64,000 nt of DNA, taken from NCBI GenBank assembly GCA_009840305.1, contig VXNY01000029.1, forward strand, positions 372,001-436,000, in the 5' to 3' direction. The translations under genes and the position numbers were made by a program. How positions within the stretch are numbered: the first letter of the stretch is position 1; every line of letters begins with the position of its first letter. This DNA is from Gammaproteobacteria bacterium. GTDB lineage: Bacteria > Pseudomonadota > Gammaproteobacteria > Pseudomonadales > Azotimanducaceae. The notes below the pieces were generated by a model. It did not search any database and had not been told where the DNA came from. It saw only the letters and a program-made list of their open reading frames with translations. Below, one piece after another: positions 35,563-44,982 of the stretch.

Positions 35563-37455
35563 ATGAGACGACCACTATTAAATGTACTGTTGCTCTGTTC
35601 ATTGGGAATAGTCGTAGGAATCGGTCTAGTGCTTATAGTCCAGTTTTCTAAATCGTCTAGCGACTCTTCCGGAACACTCGTGTCAGATCCGTCCTCTCAG
35701 CACAGTATTGACCGAATCGATGGTCTCGATGAAAGTTTAGATCTTCTACTTACCCAAAACTCGATAGAACTTAAGGCAACAGTTTTTTCCTATATTGCTA
35801 AGATTCCTGACAAAGATTTGGGATCAGTTTTAGAATTACTAGCGAATGGTTCTCTCAAGTATTCGGAACGTGTTAGATACGAACTGCACAGAGCACTCGT
35901 AAAAAAGTTAGTTTCTTCAAACCCGTTAGAAGCATTACGTTATGCTGTGGACCATGATCGACAACTACGAATAGGAACAGAGTCTTTAAGTGCTTCACCG
36001 ATCAATGCTCATGAGTTTGCTATGCCTCCCTTGGCACCAAATCCAAGTTCGCTAATAACTTCTTTATTCCATTTTTGGGCGATGAGCGATGTAAACGTCG
36101 CAAATTCTTATGCACGCGACTTAGATGCACAATCGCGCAAACTAGCGCTTGTGGGCATCCTTAAATCGCAGGCGGGCAAATCGCTAGATGAGCTACGAAA
36201 AATTGCAATAGATTTGGGGAGTGAGCGACACGCTATAGATGCGTATCTCGCTTCGTTGAACAAGGAGCACATAGAAGATCCAAGTACAGTGTGGAAGGAA
36301 GTGAGTCCGTTAGCGATAACCGGAAGTCTCCCCCACGAATGGGTAATCAAAAATGTGGTACTACAATGGTTCGACAAAGAAGGGGTAAATATCGTTGATG
36401 AAATCCAAGCATCTAATATAGCTGATACTATCAAATCAGCTGCCTCGAAGCTAGTCCTTCTACGCGCGGTAACGGATACTCCCGAGTTAGCATTTAGAAA
36501 GGCACTGAAAATACCCTTCGATGAATTTTTTGACACTACACCTGTGATTCAATCTGTGTTAACCACATGGGCAGCCTTCGATCCACGGGCTGCTTATAAC
36601 GTACTCGATGAAGTAACTGATCCTATTTTGCTCCGTAGATTGCAAGAAGCTGTTGTTCGCACGTGGGCGCAGACCGACCCGCGATACATATTAGAAAGCC
36701 TAGCGAACATTCCTCATCATCTTCACGATACTGCGAGCTCCATCGCCCGCAATGCTATTGCAACGACTAACCCGGAAGAAGCTATCGAACTTGCTCTGAA
36801 AGTACCTGATAATCACGCGCGATCAAGCGCAATAAGGCAAGTATTGAGCATCTGGATGCAACTCGATTTGGATACGACGATCAATTGGGTTGAGAATTTT
36901 GGATCACCGAATCAGCAACGGTACGAAGTAGTTGACGCGCTAACAAGTCTTCTCGTTCGAGACGATCCACGTCGCGCGTTTGAAATAGCACGAAACGAAA
37001 CGCTGCTAGATCGAGATGACACGGGCTTGGAGGCCGATGTTGTTCGTACGATCGCTGAATGGGAAAGTGTGGAAACGGCTGTTGAATTGCTTGCACAGGT
37101 TCGTGAAGGACAGACCCGAATAGTTGCTTCAGTAGAACTGGCGGAGCGTTTGATAAACAAAGGAGATGCCGCTCTCGCACTTACTATCGGTCTCGAATTA
37201 CCAGAGTCAGAACAAGCAGAATATTTCCCTAGCATAACTGCAACTTGGGCAAACATTGACTCAAGAAGTTTCGTCGAGTCGATTGAAAAAATTCCCAATG
37301 CGAAACTTCGTTCACAAGTTGTACTACGACTATTTAACGAACAGCAAGCAGATCTTTTTACGTATGCGCCAATAGACTTGTTGACCGAGGGTCAGGTTGA
37401 AGTGGTCATGCAATTTCTAACAGATGACGATCGAGCTACGCTTGACCAACGGTAA
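35563..37455 (+). CDS. Membrane-anchored alpha-helical repeat protein, paralogue 2
   Basis: A 630-residue relative of the gene just upstream, same strand, 130 bases apart. The anchor is NVLLLCSLGIVVGIGLVLIV (residues 7-26), followed by a Ser/Asp-rich spacer and a solenoid. Repeat signatures include VLTTWAAFDPRAAYNVLDEV, VVRTWAQTDPRYILESLANI and VLSIWMQLDLDTTINWVENF, each Trp-containing helix spaced about 35 residues from the next. It resembles the other four long paralogues throughout. The adjacency of paralogues 1 and 2 points to tandem duplication. It is periplasmic by topology, of unknown function. Confidence 0.72.
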   Translation: MRRPLLNVLLLCSLGIVVGIGLVLIVQFSKSSSDSSGTLVSDPSSQHSIDRIDGLDESLDLLLTQNSIELKATVFSYIAKIPDKDLGSVLELLANGSLKYSERVRYELHRALVKKLVSSNPLEALRYAVDHDRQLRIGTESLSASPINAHEFAMPPLAPNPSSLITSLFHFWAMSDVNVANSYARDLDAQSRKLALVGILKSQAGKSLDELRKIAIDLGSERHAIDAYLASLNKEHIEDPSTVWKEVSPLAITGSLPHEWVIKNVVLQWFDKEGVNIVDEIQASNIADTIKSAASKLVLLRAVTDTPELAFRKALKIPFDEFFDTTPVIQSVLTTWAAFDPRAAYNVLDEVTDPILLRRLQEAVVRTWAQTDPRYILESLANIPHHLHDTASSIARNAIATTNPEEAIELALKVPDNHARSSAIRQVLSIWMQLDLDTTINWVENFGSPNQQRYEVVDALTSLLVRDDPRRAFEIARNETLLDRDDTGLEADVVRTIAEWESVETAVELLAQVREGQTRIVASVELAERLINKGDAALALTIGLELPESEQAEYFPSITATWANIDSRSFVESIEKIPNAKLRSQVVLRLFNEQQADLFTYAPIDLLTEGQVEVVMQFLTDDDRATLDQR

Positions 37456-37879
37456 CCGTCTCCGCCTAGTCCGCTTACTGTTTGGTAAGACAGATCGCAA
37501 TCTAAACACTTTTTGCGATATCAAAGGGTTCTACTGTTAGAGTTGATTGCGCTCCGTGAAGGAAAATCGGTCAGCTTAGAGTACTATACTCTACGGACTT
37601 ATCTAGTAAAATTTTTAAGACCGTAAAGAATGTGTCTGTGTCAAAGTAGTGTTAAAAGGAGCTCTATATAGCTATCGTACAAACTGCTTGCACTTTGGGT
37701 TCAAGACATGCGTCGCGAGCACGGTTTGGGAGTAACTCCTGAGAAGAGGGTGGACTCGTACTTACTTGAAACCGGTTTCGAAATGTCTTCAGCAGTCCCG
37801 TTCAATCGTTTATCCTAGCGAATGCCTCAATTGGTCAGGAGGGCTGCAAAAATTACGAAAAGCACGTTGAAGGGCTCAT
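37456..37879. other. Intergenic region between convergent genes
   Basis: About 420 bases between two convergent genes. Terminators are expected, but I found only weak hairpins without T-tracts. No gene was seen. Confidence 0.35.
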
Positions 37880-38671
37880 TTAATTCGTCACAGGCTTTGT
37901 CTCAAATATCTTGCCGTTACTGTATCTGGGAATGAAATATTTGTTCTCACCGATCTGAGCTATCGTTTCTTTCTCTTGTATAGCTAATAACAACTGTTCC
38001 CATTCGTCTTCAGACCATTCGGCAAGTACCCTACGATTTTCGTTCAACGCATCAGCGTCGATTTTGTCAATGAGATATCTGAAGTCATCTGACGCTTTTC
38101 CACCCAAAATTGAGTTTGAACCTTGATTAAGCCCAGCAATGTTCAGCGTAAACTCTTCACCATCAATCCTAAACACGAACTTTTTCGATTTTTCCATTAG
38201 ACTAACCATTGAATCAAGTCTCTCGTCCGACAAGCGAAGTTCAATGTATCTAGATGCGCCGCCTAAGATTTTTCCTTGGGTGTCCACGATGGTACCATTA
38301 TCGAATTGATAGACGACATTCACCGTGTTGTCCGGAAACTGCGAGTATTTTTTTCCGCTGGAAAGAATCATCTTCGCATATTTTTTGGTTTTGTTATGTC
38401 TAATTTTCAGACTCATATTCAAGTCTTCATTTAAATGAACGAAACCATAACTAGCAAATTCTTCGCCTGAAATTGGGTTTACGTCTCTCCTCACGAAGGC
38501 AACCGTCTCAGTTCCATCCCACTTTGAAGTTTCACCGTAGATTGCGTAGTACTCATTCTCTATTAACTCAGGATCGTAGTAAGCAGATTCCGGGTAAGCG
38601 AAAGCTCCCCCACACCCGAGGAAAAAAAGAAGCATAGCTAGCAAGAATTTCTGGGTCTGTTGATTTGTCAT
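37880..38671 (-). CDS. Exported protein of unknown function
   Basis: A 263-residue protein with a signal peptide (residues 1-25, ending GGAFA) and a ribosome site AAGGAG before ATG. The mature part is polar and mixed alpha/beta, without cysteines or a motif I recognise; a segment around residue 160 (MEKSKKFVFRIDGEEFTL) resembles parts of invasion-associated or uncharacterised periplasmic proteins, but not convincingly. It is alone on its strand between a repeat protein and a small membrane protein. Confidence 0.65.
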   Translation of the reverse strand: MTNQQTQKFLLAMLLFFLGCGGAFAYPESAYYDPELIENEYYAIYGETSKWDGTETVAFVRRDVNPISGEEFASYGFVHLNEDLNMSLKIRHNKTKKYAKMILSSGKKYSQFPDNTVNVVYQFDNGTIVDTQGKILGGASRYIELRLSDERLDSMVSLMEKSKKFVFRIDGEEFTLNIAGLNQGSNSILGGKASDDFRYLIDKIDADALNENRRVLAEWSEDEWEQLLLAIQEKETIAQIGENKYFIPRYSNGKIFETKPVTN

Positions 38672-38859
38672 TGAAATTTCTCCTTATTCAGACGGATTGG
38701 GTGAGGGGTTAACTCTGGAGCAACCTACTTAATAGAACCACTATCATCGTTAGTCAGGTTTCTCAACACCTAATAGCTATTCACAAAACACAGTCAACCA
38801 CCTGTGTGCGCGGTACTCGTTTTCCCGTCTTAACGAAATTCATTATATATCATACATCG

Positions 38860-39243
38860 CTAGTTTGGACTCCGCGCACATGCATTCTCTCGAGCTTCCT
38901 CTTCCTTCTTCTCTGCAAACTGCTCATAGGGACTCTGCACCTTGTCCGTCGTCTTGGGTTCCACGTTTTCAGCGATCTGATCCTTCAGACTCTTGAACTC
39001 GGGTTCAGATTGAGATTGACTTTCCTTACTACGTTCTGCTAACGTCGGAGCGACTTGTAAAGCTAGTAAGTCATTAATACCCCCAAGGTTCTCATTGACC
39101 GTCTTAGTCTGATCTCGCGCCTGTCGTAAGCGAGAACAAGCCACGCACAACGCGACGAATATTCCAAACAACAATAACGCTACGACTACGAACATAAACC
39201 ATATTTCGCTGGTCGGATACATTAAAGTTCTCATTGCTGACAC
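38860..39243 (-). CDS. Small single-pass membrane protein
   Basis: A 127-residue protein: one membrane helix at residues 14-36 (IWFMFVVVALLLFGIFVALC), then a charged, Gln/Ser/Glu-rich tail of coiled-coil character ending in EEKKEEE-like sequence. GTG 39243 and ATG 39234 are both possible starts; AGGGG lies upstream. No family is recognised. It may tether or regulate a neighbour, but the sequence does not say which. Confidence 0.5.
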   Translation of the reverse strand: MSAMRTLMYPTSEIWFMFVVVALLLFGIFVALCVACSRLRQARDQTKTVNENLGGINDLLALQVAPTLAERSKESQSQSEPEFKSLKDQIAENVEPKTTDKVQSPYEQFAEKKEEEARENACARSPN

Positions 39244-39398
39244 AGGTGAACCCCTGTTGATCGACTGGAAAACTAATTTTGCAAATTAAACTTGTTATTG
39301 TCGGAGCTCCCGTCCGATAGCGTTGTGTTGTTAACCCGACAGTCCCCTACAATTCACTACAGCCCATTGCCGTTCGTAAATTTGTGAAGGAGAAGAGA

Positions 39399-40271
39399 TT
39401 GAACGAACGAGATTTGACTTTTAACGCAATAGACGTCGAAACTGCCAATACAGATCGAGCTTCCATATGTCAAATTGGAATAGTCCATGTTGTCGATGGT
39501 GAAATTCAGGACACTTGGAAGACTTACATAAACCCAGAAGACTGGTTCGATCCTTGGATAGTCGACATTCACGGTATTACTGAAGACATGGTTGCAACTA
39601 GTCCAACCATGCCAGAGGTTAGGGATGAACTTCGTAGGAGATTGCGTGGAACCACAGTAGTAAGTCACACATCGTTTGATCGCGTCGCCTTTGAACGAGC
39701 GATGTTGAGGTATGACTTAGAGCAGCTTCAGGTCACCTGGATGGACAGTGCGAAGGTGGTGCGTCGTTGGTGGTCACAGTATGCCAAAAAAGGGTATGGA
39801 TTGAGGAATATCGCTACCGACTTAGGAATTGAATTTAATCACCACGACGCTTTGGAAGACGCACGCGCAACCGCGATGATCATGCTGAGAGTCCTCGAGG
39901 AATCCGAGTTGGGAATACAGGAATGGTTAGAGAAATCCGCATCCCCTATAAGTGGACGTCGACAAACAATCGCGTACAAGAATCTGTCCGGAAACGTAGA
40001 TGGTGATCTATATGGAGAAACTCTGGTATTTACTGGTGCTCTCGCGATGGCACGACATGAAGCAGCTCAAAAGGCGAGTGATGCAGGATGTAACGTTGTT
40101 GGAACTGTTAGTACGAAGGTTTCTATATTAGTTGTAGGAACTCAGAACAAACACAAGCTGAAAGGAATGACAAAGAGTAGCAAACACAGAAAGGCTGAAG
40201 AGTTGATCGCTAGTGGGCACGAAGTGCAGATCATCTCCGAAAGCGATTTTCTGGATTTGATTGAGATTTAA
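39399..40271 (+). CDS. DnaQ-like DEDDh 3'-5' exonuclease with BRCT domain (intact copy)
   Basis: The product has 290 residues from TTG 39399; GAAGGAG is 6 bases upstream, and the GTG at 39384 is part of that site. The exonuclease occupies residues 7-170 with motif I AIDVETAN (Asp12, Glu14), motif II HTSFD (Asp94) and motif III HHDALEDAR (His149, Asp154), the DEDDh pattern of epsilon-like proofreading exonucleases. Residues 200-290 are a BRCT domain (LYGETLVFTGALAMARHEA, then VSILVVG), as in DNA ligase and in stand-alone exonuclease-BRCT proteins. It probably trims DNA or RNA ends in repair. A near-identical copy with a nonsense codon is at 17659, so this is the active member of the pair. Confidence 0.88.
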   Translation: MNERDLTFNAIDVETANTDRASICQIGIVHVVDGEIQDTWKTYINPEDWFDPWIVDIHGITEDMVATSPTMPEVRDELRRRLRGTTVVSHTSFDRVAFERAMLRYDLEQLQVTWMDSAKVVRRWWSQYAKKGYGLRNIATDLGIEFNHHDALEDARATAMIMLRVLEESELGIQEWLEKSASPISGRRQTIAYKNLSGNVDGDLYGETLVFTGALAMARHEAAQKASDAGCNVVGTVSTKVSILVVGTQNKHKLKGMTKSSKHRKAEELIASGHEVQIISESDFLDLIEI

Positions 40272-40495
40272 GACCTCCATATCTAAGAAACAAACTTGGC
40301 ATCAAAATCTATAGAGTGTCCCTAAGATCTGACTAGGTCAAATCCGAGGGTAGAGCAAGGTAGTTGAGGAACACCACGAACTCCCATCTCTTCGCTTATA
40401 TAGAGTGTTCCAAACTTGCCTGGTGTTTCAGCGAGATGTAGTTCCAAACTTGAAGCAATTGAAGTCTGGAAGTCGCTCAGGGCTTTAAGACAAAA

Positions 40496-40870
40496 TTAAA
40501 CTTCTTGGAGTTGTTGTACCCTATACTGAAGTGCGTCGGGTTTTGGTCGATGCGCGCTATTGCTAGGCAGGATGACGCTCTTTCCCTCCAGTTCTTGGAA
40601 GAGCTCGAAGTCCTTGAATCGAGAATCCTTGAGAGCATCAGAAATTTTCCACACTCCCGTTGTACACGGTGCAATCAAGTTTGCATCCATCGCTCGGTGG
40701 TACGTGGGCATCAAAGCAATGCCGTTTTGCACACTATCGTCGTTAGATTCACTCCAAGGGATAAGGTGCGCTGCTTCAACGAGCGACACGCTCGGCAAGA
40801 CGATCCGCCAACCAGTTGCTGCACAGCGATAGTCATACGCACCTAAACGACGCTCCGAAAACTGGTATTT
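40496..40870 (-). pseudogene. HNH endonuclease remnant (C-terminal part)
   Basis: The - strand frame carries the C-terminal HNH module of the HNH_2 type: RRLGAYDYRCAATGWRI, VEAAHLIPWSESNDD, NGIALMPTYHRAMDANLIAP. These are the Cys/His/Asn/His positions of the betabetaalpha-metal site. Upstream of about 40870 a stop interrupts the frame and no N-terminal DNA-binding domain or ATG precedes it; only an internal TTG at 40798 could start, which would delete part of the module. Proteins of this type normally have another 150-200 residues in front. I treat it as a truncated restriction-like nuclease. Confidence 0.75.
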
Positions 40871-40972
40871 CTAGTGCTTTGGTTAGGTAGAGTGAGTGGT
40901 TCTCTCGTTAAAACACTTTTTTGCAACCTCAATTCGTAGTGAATGGCGTGTTTCTCACTAACGACCAAACTA

Positions 40973-42799
40973 TCAATTTTCAATACGTTGTATAGTAGTT
41001 TTCGCTTCATCACTCAACATAGTTCTTGCTTCGTCAATTTGGTCGTCGCTCAGCAGCGGTGTGATTCGGTTGCTCAAAATTAATTGCATCGCGGCACCAG
41101 ATTTCAGTTCATTTGTCGCTAAGTTTCCTAGTGTCTCATATAGACTTTTGGGATTGGTTTGAGCCCAACTATTAAAGACTCGTCGATAATACCATTGTTG
41201 TTGCTCTCCATCTAAGTCTGTTCCCAGTTCTACTGCTTCCTCGGTTCTCGACGCGCGCACCATTGCCAATCCAACATCAGTGTAGGCGACTTGTCTGGTG
41301 TGCTCTGTTACTTGAGGCAACAGCTTCAACGCTATTTCGATATCACCGTCTTGGGTAATTTCTCCAATCACCAAGTGTTCCAGTCCTAATCCCTCGTTAG
41401 CGGTCGGCTGCGCTATCGCTAATTCGAAAGCCTGGATTGGATTTATGCGTGCCCAACGTGGCAAAACTCTTTCCAAAAGCATACGTCGCCGTGGGTCGCG
41501 CAGACCATAGTTATTAACAACCCACTCAGCTGCCGCAAGTGGCTCTCTAAAGGACCATCGGAACACGATGCCATCTAGAATTGTGGAAGTATTCGCAACA
41601 AGATTCTCGACAGAACTCAATCTTGCAATTGCGTCTATTGGGTCTCCCTTTGCTAATTCAGAAAACGCGGTCTCCAAAGTGTACAATCGAAACTCCTCCG
41701 ATATCGAATCGACATTTTCGATCAATTCAAGAGGACTAATACGAGCCCAGGTATTCGCCGCTTCATTTTCAAGGATTGATGCTAAAGAAGATGGCTCGAA
41801 TGTTGATAACACATCTAAAACTGTTTTTGCATCCTCGCTAGCCCATTCACGAACGATTATCGTTGACAAATACTGTTGTTCATTTTCCTCAACCAATCCA
41901 CGAGTATAGTTCAAAGCACCGGCTAGATCCAATCGGGCTACTGCATTCACTAGATCAAATCTAATCCGATGGTCCTGCATTTGGTAAATATTCGAGAGCA
42001 CTTTAAAGCCAGCTTGGTCACGCCAAGCTCTCGCTACTATTGCTAGGGACTCAGTTTGTAGATAATCGTCGACATCGTCGTTGAGTAATATTTCCCATGA
42101 TTCTTCGGGCACCTTTATGCTCTGCGCCGCCTCTCTGTCGCTAACCAACTTCAAAAAAGTTTCTTCTCCTTCAAGCTGTATAGCGATCGCGCGGCGTCGA
42201 CTGTCCGATAAGTCGTCGCGGGTTTCAAGGATGGATTCAAGAGCGACTTTGCGTCGCGGATATGATAGAGCGTTGGAAGCTTCGATTGCTTCGTCTAATT
42301 GTGAAACCGACCACTCGCTAAATATACTATGCAACAATGCATCACTTTGAAAATTTGATACGTCATCAATGTATCCTAGTGTTTCGTACGGATTAATCGT
42401 TGCCAGCTTCCTTACAATGGCATTCTGTATTGTTTCTCGATGGCTCTTTCGTTCGATTTCTTTGGACTGAATCCACCATTCCTTCAAATCCTGCTCTTGG
42501 GCTGCCGCAACGGTAGAGTACAGTACGACTCTTTGATCAAGGATACTGTCATATTTGAAGATTTGAGAAAGTCGTGCCTTTTTAAAAGCGCGTGATTTCG
42601 AATCATTTTCAGTGCCCGACGTCGAAGCTTGTTGTTTCTCGCTTGGCACAACGTCTTGTACAGTATTTTTATTCTGAGTACCTAAATTTTGAATTGCTAT
42701 AGTTGCGAGGACTCCCATTATCAGACCAGTCACGAATGTGGCAACGAGCCCAATTCTTGGTTTTATAAATGATGAAAGATTACTCATTGTAGTTGTCAA
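40973..42799 (-). CDS. Membrane-anchored alpha-helical repeat protein, paralogue 3
   Basis: About 608 residues. GGAGGA lies 6 bases before TTG 42799, which I take as the start; ATG 42787 is the alternative. The anchor is RIGLVATFVTGLIMGVLATI. The solenoid has the family repeats: IFSEWSVSQLDEAIEASNAL, then YPRRKVALESIL, VLPRWARINPIQAFELAIAQ and VFNSWAQTNPKSLYETLGNL. Compared with paralogue 2 it aligns over the whole length, including the short C-terminal tail that ends after a DDQIDEAR-type helix. No enzyme motif. It is leftward, whereas paralogues 1 and 2 are rightward. Confidence 0.7.
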   Translation of the reverse strand: MTTTMSNLSSFIKPRIGLVATFVTGLIMGVLATIAIQNLGTQNKNTVQDVVPSEKQQASTSGTENDSKSRAFKKARLSQIFKYDSILDQRVVLYSTVAAAQEQDLKEWWIQSKEIERKSHRETIQNAIVRKLATINPYETLGYIDDVSNFQSDALLHSIFSEWSVSQLDEAIEASNALSYPRRKVALESILETRDDLSDSRRRAIAIQLEGEETFLKLVSDREAAQSIKVPEESWEILLNDDVDDYLQTESLAIVARAWRDQAGFKVLSNIYQMQDHRIRFDLVNAVARLDLAGALNYTRGLVEENEQQYLSTIIVREWASEDAKTVLDVLSTFEPSSLASILENEAANTWARISPLELIENVDSISEEFRLYTLETAFSELAKGDPIDAIARLSSVENLVANTSTILDGIVFRWSFREPLAAAEWVVNNYGLRDPRRRMLLERVLPRWARINPIQAFELAIAQPTANEGLGLEHLVIGEITQDGDIEIALKLLPQVTEHTRQVAYTDVGLAMVRASRTEEAVELGTDLDGEQQQWYYRRVFNSWAQTNPKSLYETLGNLATNELKSGAAMQLILSNRITPLLSDDQIDEARTMLSDEAKTTIQRIEN

Positions 42800-42811
42800 T
42801 TTATCCTCCAA

Positions 42812-43773
42812 GTCTTTTTGATCAAAGTAGTGTTAGTTAGTGCGACAGATATAGTCGAATACTGCAGTTGAAGCTTGCTCTGATGTGCACTGAGAATGAT
42901 GCCATGCTCCACGACGATAGATAGTATATTGCTTAAATTAATAGACGTTGTTTATAAAACGTTTCCACGTACCAAAATCTCCGTAGACTTGCGTCTCCTA
43001 GGCCACGTAAACAGTGCCTTGCTTCTTAGGTTTATCAGTCGAACGGGCTACCCAAGGTTGACCTAGCCGCGCCCCCTGAATTGCACGATGTATTCCACTG
43101 GTTCCAAGTACCACCATCCAGTTGACTTTTAACATTTTTTAACCGCCATGCACACTCCTGACTCCGCTTGAATTAACAAGTGCGCTATGTGAACTTGAAG
43201 GATTGAAACATCTTGTTCCAATAAATTCTCTTTATTCTGACGAGAATCCTTCATCCAAAGGAAGCAACAGGTTTGGTCTTGACCCGTATTAACTATCCCT
43301 ACACCTGTTCAGACCATCAAGTCGGTAACCGCACACAAAGCAAGCAACACCAAGGCTAAGACAGATTGAAATTGGTAACCTATTGTGCCGTGTGAGCGTA
43401 AAGTCGAATTGGGGCACGTGTATGAACTCAAAAACCAGTATGGGGGTTCTTGGTCGTCTCTGTCGCATATGATGTCGTGATTGTTTCTAAGGTGTCTCGC
43501 TCTTCCGTGCCCCACGCTAAGTGACATGGAAACGAACTCACGTTTGATAGCCTTAGTCACAAGGACCTAGCTTTTTTCGGCTAGATTCGAACAGTTTGAT
43601 TGCTTAAAAAGAAACATCCGTCGATGCCGACGCGGTCGAACAATCTGATTGAATCAACGCGACAATCCCCGTTTTCGATACTGTAAAGATTACAGCCCTC
43701 CTTGCCTTAATCTCGGCATGAAGTGCACACAAATTCCTAGCTGAAAGGTACATCAAGTTGGGGCAGATCCATT
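42812..43773. other. Gene-poor region with degenerate IS3 scrap
   Basis: Nearly 1 kb without an intact gene. Around 43425-43530 the sequence (TATGAACTC, TTCTTGGTCGTCTC, GTGTCTCGCTCTTC) matches the orfA/orfB junction of the IS3 remnant at 31513 with many changes and indels, so an older copy once sat here. The rest has no recognisable content. Confidence 0.55.
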
Positions 43774-44259
43774 TCACCAGTTTTCATTGGGTCGTGCGAC
43801 AACGTATTTGAACACCCATCGTGCACGATCTAGAATAGGTCTTCGCACGTCTTCGTTGGGAAAGACACCTTTCAATAGGTCGTCCATCCGGCTATGATAA
43901 AAGTCGGATAGGTGATCAATTTCGTCAGGTTGGAGTCCGTTCAGGTTACTTTTTGGTTTAAATTCAGCAATTATCTGTGCTCCAACGTGACTTGGTTGGG
44001 TTTTCTCGCCGTACTTTGCAAATTCATCCCAAGTTGCGTCAGCTGCGTTTCGGGATTGTTGCTCAAGAAGCGTTTGCACATCTCCTGACGCATTGACTAG
44101 TCCGCCAACTAAGAATAAGAGGACAAGTAAAACGCTTAATGCTAGACTAGGAACAGTAGTACACGCAAGTCGGGAGGGTGTAGTTGACCTGATGTTATCT
44201 GGTCGAAAACTTCTCGGTTCGACCATGTTCTCATGGTTGTTAATCGGGAAAATACTCAT
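43774..44259 (-). CDS. Small membrane or exported protein of unknown function
   Basis: A 161-residue protein, ATG 44259 behind AAGGAG with an 8-base spacer. A hydrophobic segment at residues 37-57 (PSLALSVLLVLLFLVGGL) is preceded by a 36-residue polar N-terminus, so it is a membrane anchor or a late signal. The remaining 100 residues are helical and charged, with no recognised domain. Nothing around it suggests a function. Confidence 0.6.
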   Translation of the reverse strand: MSIFPINNHENMVEPRSFRPDNIRSTTPSRLACTTVPSLALSVLLVLLFLVGGLVNASGDVQTLLEQQSRNAADATWDEFAKYGEKTQPSHVGAQIIAEFKPKSNLNGLQPDEIDHLSDFYHSRMDDLLKGVFPNEDVRRPILDRARWVFKYVVARPNENW

Positions 44260-44366
44260 GTTTCACTCTCCTTGAGTGTACTGTTTAGATAAAGAACCCA
44301 GAATCTAGTTAAGATTCCGTGGCAGAATTATTACCCATAATTCTACACGCGGTTGAAGAGTGGAGT

Positions 44367-44391
44367 GGGTCTGAGCACGGTTTTGGGGACA
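44367..44391 (+). repeat. IS end sequence (copy B)
   Basis: GGGTCTGAGCACGGTTTTGG begins a 25-base element matching the repeat at 33027-33049 with two or three single-base differences. It is 33 bases upstream of an IS3-like OrfA start, the usual distance between a terminal repeat and orfA. Confidence 0.6.
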
Positions 44392-44423
44392 GTCATTAAG
44401 TTAGTTTTCAGGAGAATTTATCA

Positions 44424-44879
44424 ATGGCTGATTCTAAGAAAAAACGACCTTGGAGAAGTTTTGGCGACGAGTTCAAACGCGAAGCGGCAGCCCTGTACCG
44501 AAGTTCTGATGTTTCCGCAGAACAGGTGGGTGCTGAACTGGGCCTTCATTTCACCAACTTCGAGAGGATGCGGAAGTTAGGGGATACGCTTTATGATGCC
44601 TACTCAATGCTTTACTCCGAGTCGTATCCCGACGCCATGTCAGGCTATAGAGACTGTCTAGACAAGTCCATAGAAAGAATGGGCACGAAGGCAAGGTTGG
44701 TTTTTGACGACTGGGTGAAATTAATCGAAAAGAGGACAGAAGATTCCGACCTTCTCACCTGGCATGTAGAAGCTCACGTCGATATCTCAACGAAGCTGTC
44801 TGGATTTGTTCTTGGAAATGTACCCTCCGATTCGGAAGTGTGTTATGCCGAACACCTGGAGAGAACCAAAGAAGATTGA
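44424..44879 (+). CDS. Chimeric protein: IS3 OrfA N-terminus fused to unrelated sequence
   Basis: A 151-residue reading frame with an IS-type ribosome site (CAGGAG). Residues 8-42 (RPWRSFGDEFKREAAALY, SAEQVGAELGL) are the start of an IS3 OrfA helix-turn-helix. From residue 43 (HFTNFERMRKLGDTLYDAY) the protein is unlike OrfA and looks like a natural helical protein to its stop. The likely history is insertion of an IS3 end into another gene followed by loss of the rest, leaving a fused frame. It might use the IS promoter and ribosome site to express the downstream domain, or be a fossil. Confidence 0.55.
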   Translation: MADSKKKRPWRSFGDEFKREAAALYRSSDVSAEQVGAELGLHFTNFERMRKLGDTLYDAYSMLYSESYPDAMSGYRDCLDKSIERMGTKARLVFDDWVKLIEKRTEDSDLLTWHVEAHVDISTKLSGFVLGNVPSDSEVCYAEHLERTKED

Positions 44880-44982
44880 ACTGAAAAAAAGTTCCGCGGC
44901 GTTAGCGACTGTTGTTGGGTACCGGAACCAATCATGCCATTGATTGCGGCAGTGCATACGAGACGTGGATCGAGGCTGTAGG

